Origin: GCA-2794515 sp034436155
GTDB lineage: Bacteria; Chloroflexota; Anaerolineae; Aggregatilineales; Phototrophicaceae
Assembly: GCA_034436155.1 (NCBI GenBank)
Contig: DAOTVP010000113.1
Location: 92,200 to 156,199, forward strand
DNA length: 64,000 bases
Reading direction: 5' to 3'
Under the pieces are notes generated by a model. The model saw nothing but the letters and a program-made list of their open reading frames with translations. It did not search any database and had not been told where the DNA came from. A program made the translations under genes and the position numbers. This document shows, in pieces, positions 8,576 to 17,113 of this stretch (its first letter is position 1; every line of letters begins with the position of its first letter).

Positions 8576-11536
8576 ATGACTAACATAACACAAATTATCA
8601 AAAAACGTAAATTTCGGCGGTCACAAAAAAACCAACGCCAATTCAAAGACCAGATGAGCCTGTTGTTGTTATTGGTATTTTTATTTTTTGGGGTCATTTT
8701 ACCACTTTCGGTGGTGGTCGGCGCGGTCGGGATAAGTTATAGTCAAGCAGTGGCATTATTACCCAACGAGCGCACCTTGGTCTCTGTAGACCCGATTTTG
8801 GGCGAGACGCAACTGTATGATGCAACCGAGCAAACCTTGTTGCTGAGTTTGCAAGAAACGGGGGATAATAGCACCACATGGTTATCATTAGACGAGATGC
8901 CCGAAACGGTTTGGCAGGCGACTTTGTTGTGGGAAAATCCCACCTTTTTATCGGATGCGGGGTTTAACCCGTTGGAATTAATCGACAATTGGTGGCGTAA
9001 CCAACTCAACGGACCGCTAGAAGCCGATACGACCATCACAGGTCGGTTGGTACGCAACATGTTGCTCCCCCCACAAACCAACGCCATTGAAGGGCGTGCG
9101 CTCGAAATGACGATGATTGCCGAATTGAATCGGCGTTATACGCCTCAAGAAATCCTCGAATGGCACATCAACACCAATTATTATGGCAACGAAGCCTATG
9201 GAATTGAGGCGGCGGCGCAACTCTATTTGGGTAAATCGGCACGCGATCTGAGTTTAGATGAAGTCGCCATGCTGGTCGCCATCGCCACCGCACCACAATT
9301 TAACCCAATTGATGATGAAACCGCCGCCAGAGGCAGACAAAGCGACTTATTACGGCGCATGTTGGTCGAGGGCATCATCACCAATTCACAATTCGAGGCG
9401 GTCGCAGGGGTGCAAACACCTATCCGCTCATCCATTGGCGAAACACCACTCATCGCGCCTGAATTTGTGGTCTATGCTCGCAAACAAGCCGAGCGCATCC
9501 TGAGCAATTTGGGCTTAGACGGCACGCGCTTAGTCGCACGCGGGGGGATAAAAATCATCACCACGCTCGATCTCGATTTGTATTATCAAGCCGATTGCAC
9601 CCTACAAACGCATCTCGCCCGATTAGCAAATCCAACGGCGAGCGTGGTGAACACGCGCCTCAATACGCCCTGTGTGTCTGCCAGTTATTTGCCCGAAGAA
9701 ATCCCCGCCACCGATAGGTCAAATCTGCCAGATAGCGGGGTGATATTCATCCTAAACCCCAACACGGGCGAAATTTTAGCGATGGTGGGCGATGCGACCA
9801 AAGCGCAATATCAACCGAGTGTCACCTTGCACCCACTCATCTATCTGGATGGATTTTTTAACCCCAATCCCAATTACACCGCCGCCACCATGCTCCTCGA
9901 TATCCCCCGCCCTTTCCCTGGCGCGGTGGAAGGGCTGATTTACATCCCGACCAATCCCGATGGGCGCTTCCGTGGACCCATCAGTTTACGCAATGCCATG
10001 GGCGCAGGCTTGTTGCCACCCGTCACACAGGTGGCAAATGTGTTAAACCTGAATACGGTTTTGCGCCGTACCGTGAATCGGTTGGGGATTAACACCCTAC
10101 GAACTGGTTTATATGACCTATCGCTGTTAGAACGTGGCGGGGCGGTATCGGTCTTGGATGTGGGGTTTACGTATGGCATTTTGGCGGCATCGGGTGATGC
10201 CAATGGGTTACGTGTCCCGCCGCTTGCGCCCGGTCTGCGTGACCATGACCCACTCGCTATACGGCGTATCGAATCGAACACGGGCGAAATTTTATGGGAA
10301 TATGACCAAACTGAGCGTAACCTGAGTCGTGTGCCTGTTGTCGAGGCGCAATTGGCGTATGTGGTGAATCATATTCTATCGGATACGCGCACCCGTTGGG
10401 GGACACTCGGACAGGGCAATATTTTAGAGACAACCCGCCCAACCGCCGTCATTAACGGCATGAGTTCCGACCGTGTGGATAATTGGACGGTGGGTTATAC
10501 CCCACAAATCGTCACGGTGGTGCATCTGGGACGGGCAGATAGGACATCCATGAGCCTCGATCCGTTTGCAATGGCGGGCGCGGCAATGGTCTGGCGTGCC
10601 ATGACCGATTATATTCATGCGCGAGATGCCCTGCCCATCGTCAACTGGACACGACCAGAGACGATCATCACCGCGTTGGTGTGCGATATTTCAGGCATGT
10701 CGCCGAATGATGCCTGCCGTACCCGCGAAGAAATTTTTTTGGATATCGGGCAATTACCGCCCCAAGATACCTATTGGCAATTGGTCGAGATCAACACGCA
10801 AACCCGCCTCCGCGCCAGCATCAACACACCAACCGCGCTCCGCGCACAAGTGCCATATTTTGTGCCACCGCCCGAAGCGATGGATTGGTGGCGGGCGAAT
10901 AATCAACCCCTCCCGCCAACCGAATATGACGCGGTGAATATCACCCAAACCGATTTAGGCACAACCGTCATCTTGCAACCACGTAATTTTGATGTGGTCG
11001 GTGGTATGGTGGATGTGCGTGGCAGTGTCGATGAGGGGACACTCGAATTTTATCAGGTATCATACGGACAGGGACCCAATCCCATCGAGTGGATTAACCT
11101 CACCGAAGCCCAAACCGACTTTGTGGCGGGGACAAGCATCGCCCAATGGGATACAACGGGATTAGACGGCACGTATGTATTGCGTCTACGCGCCGTCAAA
11201 ACCGATGGCACAACCGAGACGGCTTTTTCGCAGGTGACAATCGATAACATCCCACCCGCAATTGTGCTACGGGCAGGCGAACCGAATCAGGTTTTCCGGT
11301 GGACAATCGACAGCATCATCCCCGTCACGGCAGAAGTGAGTGATAATATCCGTGTTGCGCGGGTGGATTTTTATCTGAATGGGCAATTTATAGCCACCGT
11401 CAGCAATTTTCCATATGTGTATAATCACCCCATTAACCGCCCAGGCATCGAGACCTTCACGGCGGTGGTGTATGATGTGGTCGAAAATAACTCCACCGCC
11501 GAAACGAGTGTCGAAGTGATACGGACGGATGGGTGA
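8576..11536 (+). CDS. PBP1-like protein with degenerate catalytic motifs
   Basis: 986 residues in class A penicillin-binding protein layout: basic cytoplasmic tail, TM helix at about 27-55, GT51-like domain (about 100-280), transpeptidase-like domain (about 385-700) and a C-terminal bacterial Ig-like domain (about 895-984). By eye the transpeptidase motifs are lost. SxxK aligns with V416-T-L-H419 in QPSVTLHP, and KTG(T) aligns with I626-N-G-M629, followed by a well-aligned DNWTVGYTP. No SxN triad is seen at the usual place. In the GT51 region one Glu remains (E120 in WENPTF), but GGSTITQQ reads ADTTITGR. It is probably not a working transpeptidase; a structural or regulatory role in the envelope is inferred. 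A divergent promoter region is shared with the two-component operon. Confidence 0.85.
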   Translation: MTNITQIIKKRKFRRSQKNQRQFKDQMSLLLLLVFLFFGVILPLSVVVGAVGISYSQAVALLPNERTLVSVDPILGETQLYDATEQTLLLSLQETGDNSTTWLSLDEMPETVWQATLLWENPTFLSDAGFNPLELIDNWWRNQLNGPLEADTTITGRLVRNMLLPPQTNAIEGRALEMTMIAELNRRYTPQEILEWHINTNYYGNEAYGIEAAAQLYLGKSARDLSLDEVAMLVAIATAPQFNPIDDETAARGRQSDLLRRMLVEGIITNSQFEAVAGVQTPIRSSIGETPLIAPEFVVYARKQAERILSNLGLDGTRLVARGGIKIITTLDLDLYYQADCTLQTHLARLANPTASVVNTRLNTPCVSASYLPEEIPATDRSNLPDSGVIFILNPNTGEILAMVGDATKAQYQPSVTLHPLIYLDGFFNPNPNYTAATMLLDIPRPFPGAVEGLIYIPTNPDGRFRGPISLRNAMGAGLLPPVTQVANVLNLNTVLRRTVNRLGINTLRTGLYDLSLLERGGAVSVLDVGFTYGILAASGDANGLRVPPLAPGLRDHDPLAIRRIESNTGEILWEYDQTERNLSRVPVVEAQLAYVVNHILSDTRTRWGTLGQGNILETTRPTAVINGMSSDRVDNWTVGYTPQIVTVVHLGRADRTSMSLDPFAMAGAAMVWRAMTDYIHARDALPIVNWTRPETIITALVCDISGMSPNDACRTREEIFLDIGQLPPQDTYWQLVEINTQTRLRASINTPTALRAQVPYFVPPPEAMDWWRANNQPLPPTEYDAVNITQTDLGTTVILQPRNFDVVGGMVDVRGSVDEGTLEFYQVSYGQGPNPIEWINLTEAQTDFVAGTSIAQWDTTGLDGTYVLRLRAVKTDGTTETAFSQVTIDNIPPAIVLRAGEPNQVFRWTIDSIIPVTAEVSDNIRVARVDFYLNGQFIATVSNFPYVYNHPINRPGIETFTAVVYDVVENNSTAETSVEVIRTDG

Positions 11537-11557
11537 TACATAAGCTAGAAAATATGT

Positions 11558-11563
11558 TATAAT
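11558..11563 (+). promoter_or_regulatory. Candidate -10 element for the DtxR-type gene
   Basis: TATAAT occurs 33 bases before the chosen start codon. No good -35 hexamer is visible upstream, so the call is weak. The 27-base spacer after the PBP-like gene is otherwise AT-rich. Confidence 0.4.
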
Positions 11564-11596
11564 ATGTCAAATGGTGAGATGTGGAGGATAAACACA

Positions 11597-12265
11597 ATGC
11601 CCGATACCCCCCCCAGCAGAGCCGTTGAAGATTTTCTGAAAGCGGTGTATAGCTTACAACAAAAAACCAACGAGCGTGTTTCGACCAATGCGCTCGCAGA
11701 GGCATTGAATATCGCCGCCCCAACTGTGACCGATATGGCGCGGCGCATGGAAGAAGCGGGCTTGGTCGATTATCGCAAATATCACGGCATGGTGCTGACC
11801 GATAAGGGTTTGGCGTTGGCGTTGCGCGTGTTGCGTCGGCATCGGTTACTCGAATTGTATCTGGTGAACGAATTGGGGTACGAACTCCACGAAGTGCATC
11901 ACGAAGCCGAAAATTTAGAACATGCCGTCTCTGATCGCTTTATTGAAGCAATTGCCACCAAATTAAATCATCCCACACTTGACCCGCACGGCGACCCCAT
12001 TCCCGATATACATGGCAACATCACACCCCGTGAATTGGTGGCGCTGAATGTATTGGCGTTGAACACCCCTGCCCTTGTGAGCCGTTTCACCGCCGAAAAT
12101 GATGAAATGCTCCAACATATCCTCAACCGCAACTTCAAACTCGGTGTGGCGGTATGCGTCACTCACCGTGACCCGTTTGACGGTCCGTTGACGGTGATGG
12201 TCAATGGCGATGAAAACATCATTGGACACGCCGTAGCGAGTCATATTTTGGTAGAAGTAGAGTAA
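11597..12265 (+). CDS. DtxR/MntR-family metal-dependent regulator
   Basis: 222 residues. An N-terminal winged helix (AVEDFLKAVYSLQ, then the recognition region LNIAAPTVTDMARRMEEAGLV) is followed by the dimerisation/metal-binding domain with HHEAENLEHAVSD and the end of an SH3-like FeoA-type domain. Family role: repression of iron- or manganese-uptake genes when the metal is bound. The His/Glu pattern in HEVHHEAENLEH supplies the expected ligands. ATG 11597 is chosen because GGAGG precedes it by about ten bases; an upstream in-frame ATG at 11564 lacks a ribosome-binding site. No metal transporter gene is adjacent. Confidence 0.9.
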   Translation: MPDTPPSRAVEDFLKAVYSLQQKTNERVSTNALAEALNIAAPTVTDMARRMEEAGLVDYRKYHGMVLTDKGLALALRVLRRHRLLELYLVNELGYELHEVHHEAENLEHAVSDRFIEAIATKLNHPTLDPHGDPIPDIHGNITPRELVALNVLALNTPALVSRFTAENDEMLQHILNRNFKLGVAVCVTHRDPFDGPLTVMVNGDENIIGHAVASHILVEVE

Positions 12266-12286
12266 CCCCCAAATCGCTACTTCTAC
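12251..12286. terminator. Inverted repeat across two convergent 3' ends
   Basis: GTAGAAGTAG (12251-12260) and CTACTTCTAC (12277-12286) are a perfect 10-base inverted repeat. They overlap the last codons of the DtxR-type gene and of the convergent kinase gene. There is no T-run, so intrinsic termination is uncertain. It may stabilise both mRNA ends. Confidence 0.5.
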
Positions 12287-13896
12287 CCATTCACAGGCAA
12301 TTGAAATCCGAATGTACTACCTTTGAGGTATTCACTTTTGAATACGATCTTTCCGCCGAAGCGTTCTACGATATTCTTGATGAGATACAACCCCAAGCCC
12401 GTGCCTTCGATGTCGTCTGTCTCTTTGGTACGGACGCGGAAAAACGGCTGAAACAGTTTCACCTGCATGTCTTCGGGGATACCATACCCGGTATCTTGTA
12501 CCTCGAAAATGGCTTGCGAACTTTCAATCCGTGTTTTGACGGTGATTTTACCCTTGTTCGGGGTGTATTTGATGGCATTGGTGAGCAAATTAGCGGCGGC
12601 TTCGAGCAATTGCACATCATCGGCACGCACCATCAACGGGGTGCTAGAGAGTTGCAATTCCATATCTTGTTCTTTTTCAATGGCTTGCTGGCTATGTTCA
12701 TAAAATGCCTCGTGTACCGTCTTATTCAGGTCGAACACTTTGGCTTTTTCGATATTGCTATTTTCGATGCGTTCTAACGATAAAATATCGTTGGTGATTT
12801 TTTCGATGCGCCGAATCGCCTTTTCTATCATATCCAAATAACCCAACGCACGGGTATCGATATCTTTGCCCAACACACGGCGAACTAATTCGACATACCC
12901 AATAATCACGCTGGCGGGGTTGCGAAGGTCATGCGCCGCCACCCGAATCATATCGGTCTTGAGTTGCTCTAATGAGCTGACTTGGTTGTATAAAATCTGC
13001 AATTCTTCGTAGCGGTCTTGCGCGACTTTATACAGACGGGCGTTATCGACCGCCACCGCCACACGACTCGTCACCAATTTCAAAAATTCGTAGGTGTCGG
13101 ATGTGAACCGCCCTGGCTTGCTGGTCTCGATATTCAAAATGCCGATGATGCGATCCGATGACACCAATGGGAGCAACATCTGCGCGATGGTGTTCGGATG
13201 CACCACAACATCACCTTTTTCTGCTTTGACATCCATAATCAAGCGCGGTTGCAAATCGTCTTGAATTTGTTGGATGAGGGGCGTGATAGGATGCAAACTA
13301 CCCGCCTTGAGTTGGCTATAACCGCCAATAGCTTGTGCAATGCGGACATGCCCATCCTCAAATAAACCAATGTAGCCCGCATCGGCATTGCTGAGGCGGA
13401 CAGCTAAATCGAGCGCCATACTTTGCACATAGGTCATGCTCAATACTTGAGAGAGTTCATCATCGACCTGATGCAAAATTTTGAATTGTTCGGCATGACG
13501 TTCACGCTCTTTCGCCACACGGTCACGCTCTAGGGCATAATGAATCGCCCGTTGCAATGTGGTGGGTTTGAGGTCGGCTTTATCGATATAATCTGTTGCG
13601 CCCGCTTTAATGGCTTCCATATCCACGCCTTCGCGCACTTGCCCCGTCATCATAATCACGGGGGCGCTCAGACCCTCTTTAATGGCTTCGGTCAAGAGTT
13701 GGATGCCACTTTTCTGACCCAAATCATAATCTATCAGATACACATCATGGGCTTTGCGTTTTATTGCCTCTAAGCCTGCTTCATAGGTTGGCACATATTC
13801 GACAACATAATTGACCTCACCGCGCGACAGCATGTGGGTGATTAGAATTTGGTAACTACGGTCATCATCAACGACTAAAACTTTTATATCCGTCAT
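12283..13896 (-). CDS. Receiver-GAF-histidine kinase fusion
   Basis: 537 residues. The order is an N-terminal receiver domain (1-125, phospho-acceptor D56 in LIDYDLG), a short coiled linker, a GAF domain (about 142-290), a second coiled segment, HisKA with His322 in AAHDLRNPASV, and an ATPase domain with NLLTNAIKY, DTGYGI and GTGLGLYL. An N-terminal receiver suggests the kinase is itself an output of an upstream phosphorelay. No transmembrane segment. It is the last gene of a minus-strand run with the GH13, CitE-like and F420-type genes (12-base gap upstream). Partner regulator and signal unknown. Confidence 0.92.
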   Translation of the reverse strand: MTDIKVLVVDDDRSYQILITHMLSRGEVNYVVEYVPTYEAGLEAIKRKAHDVYLIDYDLGQKSGIQLLTEAIKEGLSAPVIMMTGQVREGVDMEAIKAGATDYIDKADLKPTTLQRAIHYALERDRVAKERERHAEQFKILHQVDDELSQVLSMTYVQSMALDLAVRLSNADAGYIGLFEDGHVRIAQAIGGYSQLKAGSLHPITPLIQQIQDDLQPRLIMDVKAEKGDVVVHPNTIAQMLLPLVSSDRIIGILNIETSKPGRFTSDTYEFLKLVTSRVAVAVDNARLYKVAQDRYEELQILYNQVSSLEQLKTDMIRVAAHDLRNPASVIIGYVELVRRVLGKDIDTRALGYLDMIEKAIRRIEKITNDILSLERIENSNIEKAKVFDLNKTVHEAFYEHSQQAIEKEQDMELQLSSTPLMVRADDVQLLEAAANLLTNAIKYTPNKGKITVKTRIESSQAIFEVQDTGYGIPEDMQVKLFQPFFRVRTKETDDIEGTGLGLYLIKNIVERFGGKIVFKSEYLKGSTFGFQLPVNG

Positions 13897-13908
13897 ACAT
13901 ACCCCGCT

Positions 13909-14313
13909 TTATATAAACTTATTGGGCTTGATTTTATAAATAACGCGCTGTTCTTTGCCACGCCTATCGGGCATCGAAGCGTAATAATCCGGTTGTCCAC
14001 GATAGCGTTCACTCAAAAAATTGATATGGTCTATTGCACCCTCTTCGGTGATTTCGACCACTTCGCCACGCACCTCCAAATAGCGATAGGGGTTATTCGG
14101 ATCAACTGATAAAATCGTGACTTTTGGTTGTCGGCGCATGTTTTTATCTTTTTGTCGCCCTTTGGCGCTATTCACCCAGATATAATCACCATCCCAACTA
14201 AACCAAACCGGGTTGGCTTGGGGTTGCGAATCGGGCATGAGGGTGACGAGTGTCACCACAATCGGACGTTCTAGCAAATCTTTTTTTTCTTCTGGCAAAA
14301 CACTGATTCCCAT
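13909..14313 (-). CDS. PPOX-fold, probable F420-dependent oxidoreductase
   Basis: 134 residues with the split-barrel fold of pyridoxamine-phosphate-oxidase relatives. The pattern is that of the F420-type subgroup: NPVWFSWDGDYIWVNS, then GRQKDKNMRRQPKV, then DPNNPYRYLEVRGEV. The basic GRxKxxN segment is where F420 subfamily members bind the cofactor phosphate. The substrate is unknown. AAAGGGTG precedes the ATG. It lies between the CitE-like lyase and the receiver-kinase fusion, with short gaps, and is probably in one transcript with them. If the assignment is right, the organism should make F420; no F420 synthesis genes are in this window. Confidence 0.8.
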   Translation of the reverse strand: MGISVLPEEKKDLLERPIVVTLVTLMPDSQPQANPVWFSWDGDYIWVNSAKGRQKDKNMRRQPKVTILSVDPNNPYRYLEVRGEVVEITEEGAIDHINFLSERYRGQPDYYASMPDRRGKEQRVIYKIKPNKFI

Positions 14314-14349
14314 CGGATCAACACCCTTTCAATATACTATAGATTAGAC

Positions 14350-15240
14350 TTACACGTCAATACCTGCGGCGCGAGCGCGGGCGAGGACGGCTTCGGCAGA
14401 TTTGACCATCGGCATATCTACCATCCGTCCTTCATAAACAAACACCCCTTCGCCATGCGCTTGATGGTCATTATGGGCGGCGATAAGGGCTTTGGCACGA
14501 GCGATTTGCTCTGCGCTAGGGGTAAAAACCTGTTGAATCACAGGGACTTGTTTGGGATGAATGGCTAACTTGCCCGTAAACCCCATATATAAGGCTTGTT
14601 CAGTATCGGCGCGTAACATGCTATCATCTGTGCCTAAATCGATAAATGGGGTGTCTATGGCTTGCAAGCCTTTGGCTTTGGCGAAGATGACCAATTTGCT
14701 ACGGGCATAAAACACCTCCCACCCATCGGGGGTGCGTGTTGCGCCAATATCCCCCGCCAAATCTTCTGCACCAAAAATGAGCGCCGAAAGGCGCGGGTCT
14801 GCATCGGCAATATCTTTCATATTGACAATTCCAAGCGCCGTTTCGAGGATAGCCAATAGGCGAATACTACCTTCTATCCAACCATATTGACGTTCTGCAC
14901 GGGTCAGGTGAACGGCAACTCGTTGGATTTGTTCGGCATGATCGACTTTTGGCAATACATACCCATCGGGATGACTTTCGATGGTTTCTTGAATATCATG
15001 AAACCACAGCGATGGGTCATCAATGACGGGGTTGATACGGACAAGCCGTTCTGTATGCCCAAAGTTCAGTTCACGCAAGGCGGCAGATGTAATGGCGCGG
15101 GCTTCGGCTTTACGGTTAAGCGCCACCGCGTCTTCTAAATCCATAATGACCGAATCCACCCCCAGAGTTGCCCCTTTTTCAATCTTGTTGCGGTCATCAC
15201 CGGGCATAAATAATAATGCGCGTCGTGTTCTGATTGCCAT
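14350..15240 (-). CDS. HpcH/HpaI-CitE-like CoA ester lyase
   Basis: 296 residues from ATG 15240. TIM-barrel lyase of the citrate lyase beta-subunit / malyl-CoA lyase group. Landmarks are RRALLFMPGDD, MDLEDAVAL (metal-binding acidic residues), VRINPV, LPKVDHAEQ, LAILETALG and FGAEDLAGDIG. Members cleave or form (S)-citramalyl-, malyl- or related CoA esters with Mg2+. The substrate is not evident here and no citDF-type genes are adjacent. An upstream in-frame start adds six residues that overlap the preceding spacer. It follows the GH13 gene by 20 bases. Confidence 0.87.
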   Translation of the reverse strand: MAIRTRRALLFMPGDDRNKIEKGATLGVDSVIMDLEDAVALNRKAEARAITSAALRELNFGHTERLVRINPVIDDPSLWFHDIQETIESHPDGYVLPKVDHAEQIQRVAVHLTRAERQYGWIEGSIRLLAILETALGIVNMKDIADADPRLSALIFGAEDLAGDIGATRTPDGWEVFYARSKLVIFAKAKGLQAIDTPFIDLGTDDSMLRADTEQALYMGFTGKLAIHPKQVPVIQQVFTPSAEQIARAKALIAAHNDHQAHGEGVFVYEGRMVDMPMVKSAEAVLARARAAGIDV

Positions 15241-15260
15241 GAGGTTTTTATCCTTCAATA

Positions 15261-16880
15261 TTACGCAAACTCAATAATCACACCTTCATACGCGCCAAGC
15301 GTCATGCGGTCTAAATCCACGCTTTCGCCTTCGCGTTGTGGATGTGTGGCAAGCACAATCGTGCCTTTATTATAATCGGCGAAGTGCAATTCGCGCTTGC
15401 TCCCCGCAAAGTTTAACACAACTAACCGTTTTTGCCCTTCATATTCGCGTAAAAACGCATAACAATCTTCGGGCAAACCATCTATCGGATAATATGAGCC
15501 CCAATTGAGGGCAGTGGTATTTCTGCGATAGTGCAACAAACGATGATACAACATCAACAACGAATCGGGGGATTGTTGTTGTTTGGTCACATTATTATCG
15601 CCATAATCTGGCGCGAGTGGCAACCATGTTTTTACACCATCACCACTAAAGCCCGCATTAGGCGAATCGTCCCATTGCATGGGGGTGCGACATTCATCGC
15701 GGTTAAACCCGACTTTATTGCGCCCTTGTGGGTCTAAAATTTGGTCATCGGGGATCGTGGTGTTGTGCATCCCGATTTCATCCCCATAATACAGTGTTGG
15801 CGTTCCGCGTAAGGTGAGGAGCAACATCGCCACCAAACGAGCATTATCTTCACCCAAACGGCTGATGAGGCGCGGGGTATCGTGATTGCCCAGCACATAA
15901 TTCGGTTGCCCATATACAGGAAGCGCCGCCTCATACGCATCCACATGCTTACGAATAGATTGAGCATCCCACGCTGTGAGGATCATGCCAAAATTGAACG
16001 GCAGATGGATTTCATCGCCCTCGCCATAATCGGTCTGCCTGCCATAATACGAGGCTAATTTTTCGGGTGATAGACCATAATCCACCTCACCGATGATGAC
16101 GCGGTTGGGGTATTCTTCAAATAATGCCCGCAATTCGCGCATAATCGTATGAATTTCGGGTTGTTGTTCGCTATTGACGCGCAGATATTTCCACGCGGGA
16201 CTATCGCCTTCTTTCCATGTGGGATTGGGCGGGTTATCTAAAAATTGCGGATGTTTGAGCAGGCGGTCTATCACATCCACACGGAAGCCATCGACACCCC
16301 GTTCTAGCCAAAACCGAATGGCATCAAAAATGGCTTTCTTCACCTCTGGATTGCGCCAATTGAGTTCAGGTTGACCGGGGTCAAAATTGTGCATGTAGTA
16401 TTGCCCGGTGTGCGGGTCGAATGTCCATGCCGCACCACCGAAGTACGCCAACCAATTATTGGGAGGGCTTCCATCGGGTTTGGGGTCTTTCCAGATATAC
16501 CAGTCGCGTTTGGGGTTATCCCGCGAGGAGCGCGATTCTTTGAACCATGCGTGTTCGGTTGAGGTGTGGTTGGGGACTAAATCGAGCAAAATTTTGATAT
16601 TGCGTTGGTGCGCCTCTTGGAGCAGGACATCAAAATCGGCGAGCCTACCGTATTCGTGATGAATATCGGTATAATCGGCAACATCATAGCCAAAATCGGC
16701 TTGTGGCGAGGGGAATATGGGCGAGAGCCACAGCGCATCAACACCGAGCCATTCCAGATAATCGAGCCGTGAAATGATACCGTTTAGATCGCCAATGCCG
16801 TCATGATTGGTATCCTGAAAACTGCGGGGATAAATTTGGTAAATCACCCCCCGTTGCCACCAAGCGCCTTTATCGCTCAC
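15261..16880 (-). CDS. GH13 alpha-glucosidase
   Basis: About 539 residues of the alpha-amylase superfamily, oligo-1,6-glucosidase / alpha-glucosidase type. The N-terminal WWQRGVIYQIYPRSFQD and an Asp-rich DTNHDGIGDL calcium-site loop are typical. Conserved regions are DLVPNHTS, GFRVDVID (nucleophile Asp), IIGEVD (acid/base Glu) and GNHDTPRL. No signal peptide, so it probably hydrolyses imported malto- or isomalto-oligosaccharides in the cytoplasm. GTG 16880 has AAGG about nine bases upstream; the first in-frame GTG at 16886 is too close to it. It heads the four-gene minus-strand run ending at 12283. Confidence 0.93.
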   Translation of the reverse strand: MSDKGAWWQRGVIYQIYPRSFQDTNHDGIGDLNGIISRLDYLEWLGVDALWLSPIFPSPQADFGYDVADYTDIHHEYGRLADFDVLLQEAHQRNIKILLDLVPNHTSTEHAWFKESRSSRDNPKRDWYIWKDPKPDGSPPNNWLAYFGGAAWTFDPHTGQYYMHNFDPGQPELNWRNPEVKKAIFDAIRFWLERGVDGFRVDVIDRLLKHPQFLDNPPNPTWKEGDSPAWKYLRVNSEQQPEIHTIMRELRALFEEYPNRVIIGEVDYGLSPEKLASYYGRQTDYGEGDEIHLPFNFGMILTAWDAQSIRKHVDAYEAALPVYGQPNYVLGNHDTPRLISRLGEDNARLVAMLLLTLRGTPTLYYGDEIGMHNTTIPDDQILDPQGRNKVGFNRDECRTPMQWDDSPNAGFSGDGVKTWLPLAPDYGDNNVTKQQQSPDSLLMLYHRLLHYRRNTTALNWGSYYPIDGLPEDCYAFLREYEGQKRLVVLNFAGSKRELHFADYNKGTIVLATHPQREGESVDLDRMTLGAYEGVIIEFA

Positions 16881-17113
16881 AAGCACCTACCTTATATACT
16901 TCGCCCGAAAAAAATCTAACATTTATATGGTGTTTTCTTTACAATTATAACATAAATGTGATATGTGTGGGGGGATAATAAACATTTTGAGGAGATTTTT
17001 TACTTTTAATACAGAACCTTATCAATCATCAACTTATAATATAAAATTAAAAGAATTAGCACATTTGATAGCCCGCACCACATCGTACACGATTAAGTCA
17101 CTTGGAGGGCGCT

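Noticed and set aside
16887..17113. Regulatory site shared by the GH13 and glycosyltransferase genes
   Set aside because: AT-rich with TATAAT-like strings, but no matched -35 element or palindrome stands out.
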